Source: Argyresthia goedartella
Taxonomy: Eukaryota > Arthropoda > Insecta > Lepidoptera > Argyresthiidae
Length of the DNA: 64,000 nucleotides
Assembly: GCA_949825045.1 (NCBI GenBank)
Contig: OX463820.1
Span: 6,708,501-6,772,500 of the forward strand
Direction: 5' to 3'
The notes beneath the pieces were generated by a model. The model did not search any database. It was given only the letters and a program-made list of their open reading frames with translations, and was not told the DNA's origin. Each line of letters opens with the position of its first letter. Positions within the stretch are counted from its first letter, which is position 1. Both the position numbers and the translations under genes were made by a program. Shown here in pieces: positions 1-11,400 of this stretch.

Positions 1-77
1 AAACTTTTGGGTCAACCGCCTTGCAGTCCTGATTTGGCTCAGTGGACCTTCTTGTTCCTAAAAATTAAAAATCAGCT

Positions 78-78
<1 letters not shown>

Positions 79-111
<33 letters not shown>

Positions 112-112
112 C
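79..112. repeat. (AAT)n microsatellite
   Basis: Run of AAT units followed by AAACGTTTATTTCGG. Read on the minus strand this resembles the 3' tail of a retroposon (AATAAACG then ATT repeats), but nothing else of such an element is recognised. Positions 1-78 hold only A+T-rich sequence without a recognisable feature. Confidence 0.7.
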
Positions 113-262
113 GTTTATTTCGGACAACAAAAAGGATCTAGAGATGAAGTTTTCATCGCCGGAAGAAACGCTGATGGCGTTCGAACGCCGCAAAAGAGGC
201 ATCAGCGGAAGACTGGAATAAGTGCTTCGAAAATTGCTAAATACGCTTGAAACTTTGTGTAG

Positions 263-3007
263 ATGCTGGTGGAGAGTTCTTTGAAAAGATTTAAAATAAA
301 AATATTACCTATATTATACAGCGTGCTGCTCGCGGCCCGCCCCGGCATCACACTACGCCTATGCCGGGACCTCGAAACAGATCATGGCGAAGATCTTTGG
401 GCCAATTTCACATTGGATGGTGTCCACTTCACAGTCTGTGTGGTCTATGTGGACCCCAGTAAAAAGAAGAACGGGAAACCAATCTCACAGGCGGAAAAAG
501 ATGCCCAATATCTAAGCTAGTTCACCAAAACGGAAGGAAATAGGTCAACCTTAAACGGAAACCTTATTATTCTCGGTGACCTCAACATGAATAGTGCATC
601 AGTGTCTATTGTTAATTATTATTGCTATTTTCTGAGTGTTTGTTGTATGTATGAGACGAATGATGTGATGAATGCTCACGGGGGCGTGCTTGATGTGGTA
701 TTACTGCCGGAGAGCGTCCGTGGTGTAACCGTGCGCACCTCCGTGTCAGGCAGCCTGGTGCCACACGCTGACGCCTACCACCCGCCTCTCGACATCATTG
801 TGCCACTGTCGTCAATGCAAGGCGCAGTCCAGCGATCCGGCCGCTTGGATCCCAGCAACATTGACGGTCACAATGACTGGAATTTTGCCAAGGGCAACCA
901 CACAGTCCTGTATGAACACATGTCTAGCGTCACTTGGGACGATATTGCTGAAGCTCCGGATGTGGACACGGCAGTTACGTGCATATACGATATTTTCAAT
1001 GCGACAGTGCCGAAAAAAAATAGGAAATGTGTATCTACTAGACGCTACCCAGTGTGGTATACTGGGGATATAATACACGACCTGGCCGCCAAGGCTAAAT
1101 TACATTGTAAGTGGAAGTCGTGTAAGAGACCAGCTGACTACGCCGCATTCAGTGAGCTGAGAGCCAGTATTAAGTGCCGCATAGCTACAGCTTACATGAA
1201 CCACATGGTGAGTTTAGAAGGTAATATCAGATACAACCCACGCGCGTTCTGGAAACATGTGAGCGGCCTCAGATCGAAGGGTGGTTTCGAACCTCGGGTC
1301 ATGCATCAGGGGCAAGAGTGTGCCGCAGAAGAAACAGCAGCCGCATTTGCAGACTACTTCTCCGGCGTTTTCCTCAGTGACAAGCCGGCGCTGGCACCGG
1401 ATCTGGTAAACAGTTCCGATGACTCGCGTACTGCTAACTACGTCCAAATTACACATGTTTCCCGTAGGGATATAGAGAAAGGACTGAGGCAACTAAGGCC
1501 AAGGAGCGCAATTGGACCGGACAACGTCCCTCCTTACTTCTTAAAGGCCTATAGTGATCAGCTGGTACTGCCTTTAGGTTGTATCTTCAACCTAGCTTTT
1601 GAGCAAGGGAAGTACCCCACCAGCTGGAAGCTCTCTCGAGTCAGTCCTGTACCCAAGACTAGTGATACTGCCTCTGTAAATCAATATCGACCGATTGAGA
1701 TCCTGAGTTCATTGGCATAATTGTTCGAGTCAGTCATATACGGTAAAATCTATCCACAGATAGCGCCATATTTGTGCGACTCGCAACACGGATTTAGGAG
1801 TCGTCGCTCAGTAACCACCAACTTACTGACGTTAGTCGATTTGGTCTCAGAGAGAATGGATGGGGGATGTCAGGTGGACGTCGCCTATCTGGACTTCCGT
1901 AAGGCGTTCGATAGAGTTGATAACGATGCCCTAATGAAGAAATTGTGCGCCATAGGATTTGCCCCAAGGCTGTTGGTCTTCTTTGCTGACTACTTGAAAA
2001 ACCGCCAACAGTTTGTGCGACATGGCTGCTTTGAGTCCCAGCCGTACCACACGCGGTCGGGTGTTAGCCAAGGCTCTATTCTTGGTCCGTTGTTATTTAT
2101 CATCATGATAAATGACCTAGAATCAGTGCTAAAATATTCTAAATGCCTACTGTACGCGGACGACCTCAAATTAGTACTTCCCATAATGTCAGAAAATGAC
2201 TGTAGGCTACTACAGGAAGATCTAGATGCGGTCTATAGATGGAGTGTGAGCAACAAACTCCTATTCAATAGTGAAAAATGTTGCATAATGTCTTTCACGC
2301 GCTCTCCTCGGCCTATTAGCGTGACGTATACACTCGGCGCGGAGTCCTTGACTCGAGTGTATTCGATGAACGATCTCGGTGTTACGTTTGACCCTAAACT
2401 TACATTTCATGAGCACATGAGCACTTTAGCCAAGGAATGCTTTAAAAGATTGGGGTTTGTGATTCGGAATAGTAAGGGATTCCGTAATCTGGGTGTGGTA
2501 CAGCTTCTTTACACTGCCCTAGTGAGAACCAAACTGGAATCTAGCTCGGTTGTTTGGAATCCACACGAAAGCTCATTCGTCCTTATGCTCGAGAAGGTAC
2601 AAAAAGCTTTTTTACGATACCTATATAAGAGGAAATTTGGGTACTACCCTTATCTCTATCCAACCGCTTTTATATTGGGTATGCTTGGATATAACTCACT
2701 AGAGGTGAGACGTAACACTGAACAACTTCTGACTGTGTGTCGATTGTTGCGAGGCGACAGTGACTGCGCGACGCTTGTCAGTGCGGTATGCGCGTTATTT
2801 GTGCCTGACAATTACGTACGCGGGCGCAGGCACCAGCTGCTAGCGGGCGGCTCGCACCGCACGGTGGCACGCCGGCAGTCTCCGCTTGTCCGGGCGCGGG
2901 ACAGCCTGAATGCTCTGTTGGCGGTAGCACCACTGAACGATCTGTTTGGTGATGCATGGAGGGACATTGTGCGAATGTGTGGCAGGTTCTGCGAGATGAT
3001 GGAATGA
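263..3007 (+). pseudogene. non-LTR retrotransposon ORF2 (endonuclease + reverse transcriptase), 5'-truncated, two nonsense codons
   Basis: One reading frame runs through this whole stretch (about 915 codons), broken only by TAG at 518-520 and TAA at 1718-1720. No frameshift is visible. The start lacks most of the endonuclease domain. What remains includes a GDLNMN motif (around 575-592) and the C-terminal HADAYHPPL signature (around 757-789). Reverse transcriptase follows: a RPI block near 1690, LDFRKAFDRVD near 1890, GVSQGSILGPLLF near 2060 and the catalytic YADD at 2153-2164. The C-terminal thumb ends at the stop at 3005-3007. The motif set fits the Jockey/CR1 group, but the clade assignment is tentative. 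The second stop sits just after the RPI block, in a position normally occupied by a sense codon. The host role is none; the reverse transcriptase would have worked on target-primed cDNA. Confidence 0.88.
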
Positions 3008-3201
3008 CAGTAATGTCAAATAATAACATTGAATTTGGTTTTTTATTAATTGATTTAATTGATTTATGATTGATGACATATTGTGAATTTTAATTTGGAT
3101 TGTAAATATTTTATTTTATTGGTATATATCTGTAATTTATGTCGATGTGGCCTCGGCAAGGCATAGATAAATTATGTTAATAAATAAATAAATAAATAAA
3201 T
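3008..3201 (+). mobile_element. 3' UTR and (TAAA)n tail of the 263-3007 LINE
   Basis: A short A+T-rich trailer follows the stop codon. It ends in a GCCTCGGCAAGGC stretch and then a TAAA-repeat tail at 3177-3201, as expected for a CR1/Jockey-type LINE terminating in a short tandem repeat instead of poly(A). Confidence 0.7.
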
Positions 3202-3728
3202 TATTTTTTCCGCAGAACTTTACTCAAGTCCCACGCAAGCAAGCAAGTAATGTAGTTTGTGAGCATGTTTTCCTTTGTTTCCTTATGGTTCGTCCGTAAG
3301 AACGGAAGGAAAGTTCGTTACAATCGGCAGTTACTTCGAAGAGAGGTGACCTATATCCCTAATTTCGACACGGGTCGTATAGTTTACATCGTAACGATAC
3401 ACAGTAGGCAAGCAAACGTTTTACAATGAGATGGCACGAAACTTGCAACGAGCGATGTTGATTTTGAATATATTCTATATACATGTGGCATTAGCTGTCC
3501 AAATGGGACACGTTGGTACCCATCATTTGAACAACTTTCCCCGAGAAACATCGTCGTGGCCCTATCACCATGACAACATTGTAAAGTAAGAGATAAAAAT
3601 ATTGATTTCTAGGCATGATACCAGAATGAAAATATATATATTTTGGTAAGAATGGACGTTATATTTGAGTGATTTAATATTTAAAAAAATATTTCAACTG
3701 TCAAGTCAATTTGCTCTATTATCGGGGC
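3202..3728. other. intergenic, nothing recognised
   Basis: A+T-rich sequence without a sustained reading frame, RNA gene or recognisable repeat. Confidence 0.5.
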
Positions 3729-3983
3729 ATGAATAATAATAATACCTTGGACACCTTTTACACACATTGATCTAGCCCCAAACTAGGATTCCCTGTATCT
3801 TGGGTACTAGACAACGATATATATACTTATATAGAGAAATATTATACTTAGATAGATAAACAACCATGACTAGGGTACAAACATCCGTTCTCATCAAACA
3901 AACATTTGCCCCCACCGGGACTCGAACCCGGGACCCTTGGTTTCGTAGGCAGCATCACTACCGACTCGGCCATTCGGGTCGTC
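3729..3983 (-). mobile_element. tRNA-derived SINE, minus-strand copy
   Basis: Read on the minus strand the element begins GACGACCCGAATGGCC. It carries a Pol III A box (TGGCCGAGTCGG) and B box (GGTTCGAGTCC), then a body ending GGGAATCCTAGTTTGGGG and an (ATT)n tail at 3731-3745. It aligns over its whole length with the plus-strand copy at 6321-6580, with scattered differences. Its 5' end lies about 20 bp from the LINE insertion that starts at 4004. Confidence 0.85.
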
Positions 3984-4003
3984 AATGATGAATAAATAAG
4001 GTT

Positions 4004-4639
4004 GTCCTGTCGAGCGGTCGAGTGACCCACCCGCTGGCGCTTGCAACGCGTCGCGCTGCCACAGAGTTGAGGGCAGTAGGTGGTGAGCTGCGGCTGTTCT
4101 GGGTACGGGCGCACGTGGGGACGCCCGGCAACGAGCGAGCAGACGAGCTCGCAAAACGTGCGGCCCACAAAAAAACGCGTGCCGACTACGACCGGTACCC
4201 AGTATCGTTCGCTAAAAGAACGATACGGCAGGAGTCCATTGCCGAATGGCAGAGCCGGTACGAATCCGGAGACACCGCTTCAGTCACAAAAGCGTTCCTC
4301 CCAGATGTCGCCCAAGCACACCGCACGATGCTCCATGTGCAGCTCGACAATTTCCTCACCCAAGCGCTCTCGGGGCATGGCGGGTTCCTTCAGTACCTAC
4401 ATAGGTTCAAACTGAAGGACAGTCCCACATGCCCCTGTGGTGATGCGGATGAGGACCCGCTGCACATTTTCATAGAGTGTCCGTTGTATGGGAGGAGAAG
4501 GTTCGAGGCCGAGATGGTCATGGGCGGCCAAATAACTAAGTCGAACCTACGAAACCTCCTACAGGACAAAACAACGCGCCCAGTCCTGGCGGCATTCATG
4601 AGGGAGATCGTGCGGTTATGCAATATAAGAAATAAATAG
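4004..4639 (+). pseudogene. LINE ORF2 C-terminal fragment: RNase H + CCHC finger
   Basis: Open from the 5' truncation point to TAG at 4637-4639, about 211 codons without a break. The N-terminal half holds the end of an RNase H domain: FWVRAHVGTPGNERADELAK, with the H..GN..AD catalytic pattern. The C-terminal half contains the CPCG...HIFIECPLY cysteine-histidine cluster typical of I/R1/LOA ORF2 proteins. Endonuclease and reverse transcriptase are missing because of 5' truncation, so the piece cannot be autonomous. Confidence 0.85.
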
Positions 4640-4858
4640 GTTCTATCCGGGCACCGATCCAAGTAATTATTAATTAATTATTGAATGAATTGTGAATTAA
4701 TTATTTTGAGTATTTATTTATTGAAATGATATTTATGTTATTGCTAATGTCAATGTCATTGTATTATGTTAATGAGTAAATTAAATAGACGCAACTTAAC
4801 GTCAAAAATGTAAATATTTTAGGATTAAGTTAATTTTGTTAATACTAAGTTTAAAGCC

Positions 4859-4889
<31 letters not shown>

Positions 4890-5054
4890 AATAAACGATG
4901 TATAAAGGCACCTCAACCACGAGGTGGAAAAAAAAGAAAGTGGGCATACGGTGTTTTTAGTCGGTAAGAGTCCGACACTGCCAGGGCCTCCCTTCCCTGG
5001 CGTCCATGAGGATTTTCACCGTGTGTCCAGAAACAAAAAAAAAAAAAAAAAAAA
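4004..5054 (+). mobile_element. 5'-truncated R1/I-type LINE with target-site duplication
   Basis: The insertion carries the RNase H and C-terminal zinc-finger part of ORF2 (4004-4639), a 3' UTR with an internal A run and (AT)n at 4859-4889, and a terminal A tract (about 5034-5056). AAATAAGGTT occurs at 3994-4003 and again at 5054-5063, so it flanks the insertion as a 10-bp target duplication (the A-tail makes the left edge of the second copy ambiguous). The 3' UTR contains a GTCGGTAAGAGTCCGAC imperfect hairpin around 4960-4978, which I believe is common in lepidopteran R1-group elements. Confidence 0.82.
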
Positions 5055-5063
5055 AATAAGGTT

Positions 5064-5554
5064 TGGTCTTATTACCGCGAAACATGTCCTAATACCGACG
5101 GTGAGAAAATGAATATGTTGTGGTTCCGTACAGTGAATTATAATCTGCGAATGTAAGTAATTCCCTCTATTAAGCCTTATTGTAGCATGAGCACGTTAGT
5201 TCAATTACTAGATACAAATTTAAGTAACATTTATATGCAGCAAGCGACTTATAAAAAATCTTTAATTTATAGCTACATTAGCAAATGTATAGTTTACATT
5301 GAATAGTTGTCATCTATCTTAGATTACACACACAATAAATAGCCAAAAAACGGTCCAGTGTGGGTTGGATTTGCACACGAAAGGTTCCGTACTGTCGTAC
5401 AAGAAAATATAAGCACTAAAATTAATACAACAAAAACAAAAAGAAAATAAAAGTTACGTCCGAACTTCGGACCCAGAACTTAAACATTGCGGAATCAATA
5501 TCATACACATTGCGCCACCACAACCTTGTGATAATCCGCGAAATCTACGATCAT
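5064..5554. other. intergenic with a degraded dispersed-repeat end
   Basis: No gene seen. Positions 5346-5402 match, in reverse orientation, the terminal part of the dispersed repeat described at 17619-18262 (CGGTCCAGTG...GGTTCCGTA). Positions about 5500-5540 (TTGCGCCACCACAACC) recur at 63418-63436. Confidence 0.5.
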
Positions 5555-5845
5555 ATTGTTAGTGGGACCTTGGTGGGAAACGCGTCAACAACATAAGTTG
5601 TGCAGATGACATGACGCTGCTCGCCCCCTCGATCAGTGCAATGCGGAAACTGATACATGTGTGCGATGGGTTCGCTGGGACACAATGTGAAAAAGAGTGT
5701 CTACAGATATTTTGATCTGGTAACAGGACTCCCAAAAACGTTCCCCCTAGTGCCTTAAAGGGGGCTAATTTAATTAGGGTCAACCATTTTAGATATCCTG
5801 GTCACATTGTATCTGCGGATAAAATTCGAAAATCAATCATAAGGA
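5555..5845 (+). pseudogene. decayed non-LTR reverse transcriptase fragment
   Basis: In the frame of position 5581 the translation carries a CADDMTLLAPS box (catalytic YADD with Tyr changed to Cys), then an AMRKLIHVCD helix. After a TGA near 5713 it continues with a NVPPSALKGA...HFRYPGHIVS thumb segment. This order matches the C-terminal palm/thumb of lepidopteran RTE/Proto-like LINEs. One stop and the altered catalytic tyrosine show it is dead. Both ends are lost. Confidence 0.75.
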
Positions 5846-5933
5846 TCCCATCTTTCTAACAAACATAGTAAATTAAATGAAAGGGAAACATGAAATCTTA
5901 AAAATTATTTTATTAACCTAAAACATGTAAAAG

Positions 5934-6110
5934 CTAACTAATTAGTTGTTCGAAATGGGCTCCCTCTCGTTGAATACATAAATTAGTTCTTCTAAGGAAC
6001 TCTTTTTCAGTAGCCTTTAATAGCGCGTTGTGGTGAATATGAAAAATTGTACTGTAAACCTCAGCCCTCAAGTCGTTCACAGTTGCATAGGAGTTGTATT
6101 TCACGGTATT
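5934..6110 (-). pseudogene. remnant of a DDE transposase C-terminus (mariner/IS630-like)
   Basis: Minus-strand translation ending at a TAG at 5934-5936 gives a 50-odd residue segment with the pattern DLRAEVY...ALLKATEKEFLRRT followed by CIQREGAHFEQLI. A C-terminal 'R-R-x-x-x-C-I-x-x-x-G-x-H-F-E' signature is common in Tc1/mariner-like DDE transposases. Upstream the frame is broken by stops. The assignment rests on this short signature only. Confidence 0.5.
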
Positions 6111-6320
6111 TGACCGAATTTAGATGACCGAGTCCAGGTGGTGTCACAAAATTCCATCCTGTATATATATTTATTTATTCATTTTATTACTCCATATAAG
6201 TTCCTCCTATATCTTTTGAAATGATGCATACAAAATTTATTACTACACATAATTATCTAAATTTAATTAGTTATCTTAATATAATAAGAAATCATGTTAA
6301 TGACAATATGCAATCCATTT

Positions 6321-6580
6321 GACGACCCGAATGGCCGAGTCGGCAGTGTCGCTGCCTACGAAACCAAGGGTCCCGGGTTCGAGTCCCGGTGGGGGCAAAT
6401 ATTTGTTTGATGAGAACGGATGTTTGTAACCTAGTCATGGTTGTTTATCTATCTAAGTATAATATTTATCTATATAAGAATGTGTATCGTTGTCTAGTAC
6501 CCAAGATACAGGGAATCCTAGTTTGGGGCTAGATCAATGTGTGTAAATGGTGTCAATTATTATTATTATTATTATTATTC
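6321..6580 (+). mobile_element. tRNA-derived SINE, plus-strand copy
   Basis: The tRNA-like head (6321-6397) has an A box TGGCCGAGTCGG at 6332-6343 and a B box GGTTCGAGTCC at 6376-6386. A body with CCAAGATACAGGGAATCC follows, then an (ATT)n tail at 6556-6580. The head and body match the minus-strand copy at 3729-3983, so the family is Pol III-transcribed and probably mobilised by a LINE using an ATT-type 3' end. Confidence 0.88.
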
Positions 6581-7010
6581 AATCAACAAACTGGGGCCCC
6601 CGATACAGGTGAGACCCACTAGTAATTTGTAATTTTAACTATGTTTTCAATAATAAACATTTATAGATGTTTTGATTTGATTTTGATCAACATATTAAAA
6701 TCTTAGCTTCCAATTACGCGTGCGCTTACCAGGGATTCCAGCGTTTGTAAGAGGCGTTTTACCGCAACGCCGCCGTGACACTGACTGATTGATTTCAGTA
6801 TGTTGTGTTTGGTTTATATTTTCGAGCGTTAGCAATTGTGATGAAATATAAGATGCAGAATGATTACATTTAATTTAACTTACTCGAACGCGAATAAAAC
6901 ACGAAAACAAAAGCTTCGCGGTAGTAGAGACAGATTTTGACCACTGCAGTAATGCCGCCACTTACCTTATAATCGCAATCTCTGCAGTACGTACATAATG
7001 AAGGAATTAT
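6581..7010. other. intergenic, nothing recognised
   Basis: No sustained reading frame or known repeat; an AATAAA occurs near 6652 but no gene leads into it. Confidence 0.45.
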
Positions 7011-7344
7011 AGTAGTTTATGTGACTGATACATAATGGAGGGCATTAAAATTCGAGAGTGGGTTTATGAAACGAGCCGAAGACGAGTTTCATAATAATGT
7101 CACTCGAGAGTTTTAATGCCTAATTATGTACAGTTAAATACACTAGTTTATCTACACACATATCATAAGCTCTCTTTTATGTGTTCAGGAACCGCATGTT
7201 TGACCGGCATTGTGGCACTGAGTTGTTTAGCTTGTTCTAGTACTATAGTACCAACTTCACAGACAAAGTAGGGGCGGCACGCAGGCGAGCGTCGGTGTTC
7301 GAAATTTGAATGTCATAATATGTAGAAAATTTACGCATTATGGT
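7011..7344 (+). mobile_element. foldback/MITE-like repeat, left half, split by BEL-1
   Basis: This segment matches the left part of two other copies at 34481-34919 and 35164-35594; its right half continues at 14617-14740, beyond BEL-1. The family has an internal foldback (ATTCGAGAGTGGGTTTATGAAAC ... GTTTCATAAT...CTCGAGAG, about 7050-7124) and a second palindrome centred on ATTATG-GT-CATAAT. BEL-1 entered that second palindrome. No coding capacity is visible, so it is non-autonomous. Confidence 0.8.
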
Positions 7345-7890
7345 TGTTCGATTCCAAATCGATATTCGATCGATGGTTTCTGAACGGCCATTTTGAATTT
7401 GACGTTAGCTGCCAACCTAGCAGTTTTTTGACAACTGACGGACGAAAGCCCTCGCAATGTAAACGCGTTTTGGTTAGGGTATTGAAATTAAATCGCAGGC
7501 CATCTGGAATGTATTCGGGTTTCCCTCAGGATTGTTAATATAGCTGAGTGTGTTATTGTTTCTCGAACCAGATAAAGTTCGCATTTTCGTGCCCGATTGT
7601 TTTTACCACGTAACATAACCTGTGTTGGAACACTGTGCTCATTTAAACTGGCCCGCCAGTCATACCTGGTTGGCTGAAGAACCTGTCTACCAAGAAGAGC
7701 CTAGGGTGCACCCGGGCCTTGCAGAGAGACAGGAGGTTGACGGGACCGAAGCACAGACCAGGTTAGATCGACCCCAATTAACTTCAGCTCGGTGAACCGC
7801 CGACGTTCACACTTCTTGGCAACTGATCGTTACGCTACCTCGTAGCTGATGGGCCCCTACGAGGTCATTAGGTGCTGAGAAGCCTGAACA
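7345..7890 (+). repeat. BEL-1 5' LTR
   Basis: 546 bp, TGTTCG...TGAACA. It differs from the 3' LTR at 7644 (T here, G at 14370). It should contain promoter and R region; no canonical TATA box is obvious by eye. Confidence 0.95.
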
Positions 7891-7892
7891 CA

Positions 7893-7910
7893 TTGGTGGC
7901 TAGAGCGTGG
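7893..7910 (+). promoter_or_regulatory. BEL-1 candidate primer-binding site
   Basis: TGGTGGCTAGAGCGTGG begins a few bases after the 5' LTR. The leading TGG pairs with the CCA end of a tRNA. I could not assign the tRNA from memory. Confidence 0.6.
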
Positions 7911-8436
7911 CTTCCTGAGATTTGCAGCCGTCAAGGGCTCCAGGAAGGCACGATTTGGGACTATCAATCTGTAGGTATAGGCGGTTATTAGGTAACTTGG
8001 TTGTTGTTCCTATATCCACATAGATTGGTAGTATTGTAAGCTATAGGTCTATTGCTGGTAGTAGATAGACAGATATTGAATTGAAAATTGCTTTGAAGTA
8101 CCAGTTAGTCAATCTATTAGTGGTCTAGTAATGCTATTGAATGAATGTTTTGGTTAACATAGGTAGTTACATCTATTGATAGCAGGCTATTACATTGTTT
8201 TCAGTTTATAGCAATTTATAACTTGAACTAATATTGACTATCTGTGTGTGTTGTAGTGATAAAGGGAGACTAAATTGTTATTTACAGAATTTATATAGAT
8301 ATAAAACTCGGTTGCTATTGTTTAAGGAAAACAACATTGTTTAAGTTATAGTTTAGGGTTCCCTCGTTTGGGTTATAGACTGGAGGGTCCAATAAAATTG
8401 AGTTACTGCAAATTGTGAGTAAGTATCGTTCCGATC

Positions 8437-11400
8437 ATGTCGTTATCTGAAATCCAGAAGGGTGTTTCTAAGGAACTCAGATGGTTTACCTCCGCACACG
8501 GTCTGATAGACCGTTTAGATAGGCATGATGTGGTATTGGAGCGGTCTATGGACGTTAAGGAACGTTACAATAGGGTGCTCGAATTGTCCGCGCAGGCGGA
8601 ATCAGTTGATGGTTGCGCACCTGACAGGCTGTCACGGTTGATAGGGGATGTCGACCAATGTATGGAGATGGCAGCTGCTATCACGCAGAAGGCTGCGGAC
8701 ATACGTAGACAGCGCGAGTCCAGCCATGGTGGTGACATTGAAGCACCTCTGCCGCTTCAGGGATCGGGGTCCAGGTTACCTGCCATAACTATGCCTACTT
8801 TTGACGGCGTGTCCGGTGAATGGATGAGCTTCATCAATCTGTTCGACAGTTTGGTGCACATGCGATCGGACATTACCAAGTCTGTCAAGATGGCTCAGCT
8901 GGTGGCAGCATTGAGGGGTGAGCCTAGGGAGCTGGTCGCTCATTTGACAGTTACGGAGGGTAACTATGAAACGGCCAGGCAATTGTTGGTCAGACGTTAC
9001 CATAACAAACGGAGGTTGGCCGATGCCCAACTGAACCGTTTGTTTAGTATCCCGGTTGTAAACAAGGTCGGGGCCATACAGACGGAGGTTTTGAACCCAT
9101 TGTTGTCCGTCACCAAGGCTCTAGAGAATCTTGGACTTCCGGTTGGTGAATGGTCGCACCTACTGTTGTACATTGTACTTTCCCGCCTACCCGCTGAAGT
9201 GCAGACTCGTTTCGAACAGTCTCACGGGAGGTCGGCCGAGGACCTGCCCGCCTTCTCCGACTTGGTCGGATTCTTGGAAGAGGAGGCTCTACGGGCAGAG
9301 AATTTGGGGTTGACGGTCACCCATCCTTCGGAGCCACAGAGAGCTGCCGGGAGCGCTGTGAGTAGGGGCCCTCCGACGAGGAAGGACCGCACCAACCGGC
9401 AGTCGTATGGGACTGTGAGTGAATTGACCCCACATGGTGAGACCTGCCCATATTGTAGGTAGATTGGCCATGCTGTGGCCAATTGCAATAAGTTCGGGGA
9501 ACTTAGGGTTCAGGGACGGCGCCGGATGGCCAAGCAGCGGAGCTGGTGTTTCCTGTGCCTCGGGCCACACATGGCTAGGGACTGCACGCGCACACAAATG
9601 TGCGGATATTGTGGTGGGCCCCACAACAATCTGTTGTGCATGAACCGGTCCGGCCAACAGCCTCCACAGGGCCGTACCCAGGGTGACACGGCATGGGGCC
9701 CTGAGAATTCGTTTGCGACTTGGAGCGCAACTCAGGGGCCAACGTCTCCACGTGCACAGGGCAGTACCAGGGTGCAGGGCCGCACTCAGGACCATTACAT
9801 CGGGGGCCCTGAGTTTTCGGTTGCGACTCAGCATCCGACCCAGCGGGACATTGGGTGTGTTGAGCAGGCCGTAACGGGCGGGTGTCATGGGACACCTTCG
9901 AGCTATGCGGGTGCGGTTCGGACGCCGCCTCAGTTGTCGCCCCGCTCGTCGCCTCGTCCTCGTCGGTCACATGTGATGTCCCCCCCGCTCATGGAGCGGC
10001 CACGGTTGAATTCACGCCCACCCCCCTTTAAGGGGAATCGTAGGTTGGGAATGGAACCGGCGCGTGGGCCATTTGTACAATGGGACCCTCTGGCGTATAG
10101 CTGCATACCTGATCGGTTACAGGCACAGTGGGGCCCGGGGGGTCCTCGCTAGGAATTTGCGTCCCAACCATTTGTTGCCCCCCAACCGGAGACGGTGGTG
10201 TTACCGATCGCCTCTGTGCTTGTTTGGGATTTGGCGGGCAACCCAACATACGTTCGCGCCCTATTAGATTCTGGAGCTCAGGGCTGCATTGTATCGAATT
10301 ATTTAGCAAAATGGTTGGGCCTCAAGGTAAATAGGTATAATAAATCAATACGGGGCGTGGGGAATGTTACGGTTACGAATGTAGTTGGTCAATCGGTGAT
10401 CACGTTCTCTCCACGTTATGACATTTTGACAAAAACATCCGTGCAAGCTTTAGTAATGACGCATGTCATGGGCAGACACCCCTTGGTGAAGTTGAATCCG
10501 GCCGTTCGATTCCTGACGTCAGGACTCAAGTTGGCGGATCCCGATTTTGACACTCCAGCCCCGGTCGACCTGCTACTGGGAGCAGACGTTCTGGGTAGGT
10601 TTCTGTTGTCGGATCAGCGAGTTCTTCAGCCGGACGGGTTGATTGCTGTGGATACTAAGTTTGGTCACGTGATCATGGGTCCGGCATTGCCAATGGTTAG
10701 GCCTGCCGAGTCAGATGGCATACTTATTGGCTCAGCGTTGTCAGACGTTATCCAACGTTTCTGGGAGATAGAGGAACCTCCCACCGTTCGTCGAGTCGAC
10801 GCAGACGAAGAAGAGTGCGAGTCGTTTTACCAGAATAGTACTGGTCGCCTTCGTTCTGGTCGTTTTGTAACTCGACTGCCTTTCAGGGCCGATCGACCGC
10901 CACTAGGAGAATCTAGGAAGATGGCTGAGACGAGATTGATGTCGATGGAGCGTAGGATGACAAGGGACGCCGTATTTAAACAAAAATATGTTGATTTCAT
11001 GAGGGAGTATGAGTCGTTAGGACACATGTCGGTATCGGGTGTGGACTGGAGATCTGAGGATCATTGTTTCCTTCCACACCATGCCGTCCTACGAACCCCT
11101 ACCGGCAAGATTCGAGTTGTTTTTGATGGGTCAGCACCTACCTCGAACGGGATGTCCCTGAATCAGTGTCTACATTCGGGACCCAAGTTGAGTCGTGATA
11201 TTTCGGATATTCTCACGAGCTTTCGGAGGCACCAGATTGTATTTGTCGCAGACATTCGGATGATGTTTAGGCAAACGGTAATTCATCCGGCTGACAGAAG
11301 GTATCAGTTGATACTTTGGCGTGAGTCCACGGCCGAGCCAGTCAAGGTCTATGAGTTAAACACGAACACGTATGGGTTACGGTCTAGCCCGTATTTGGCG

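Noticed and set aside
6321..6397. Functional tRNA gene
   Set aside because: A and B boxes are present, but the sequence continues into a SINE body and tail that recur at 3729-3983.
7344..7538. 64-codon frame repeated at 14070-14264
   Set aside because: Within the BEL-1 LTRs; not a gene.
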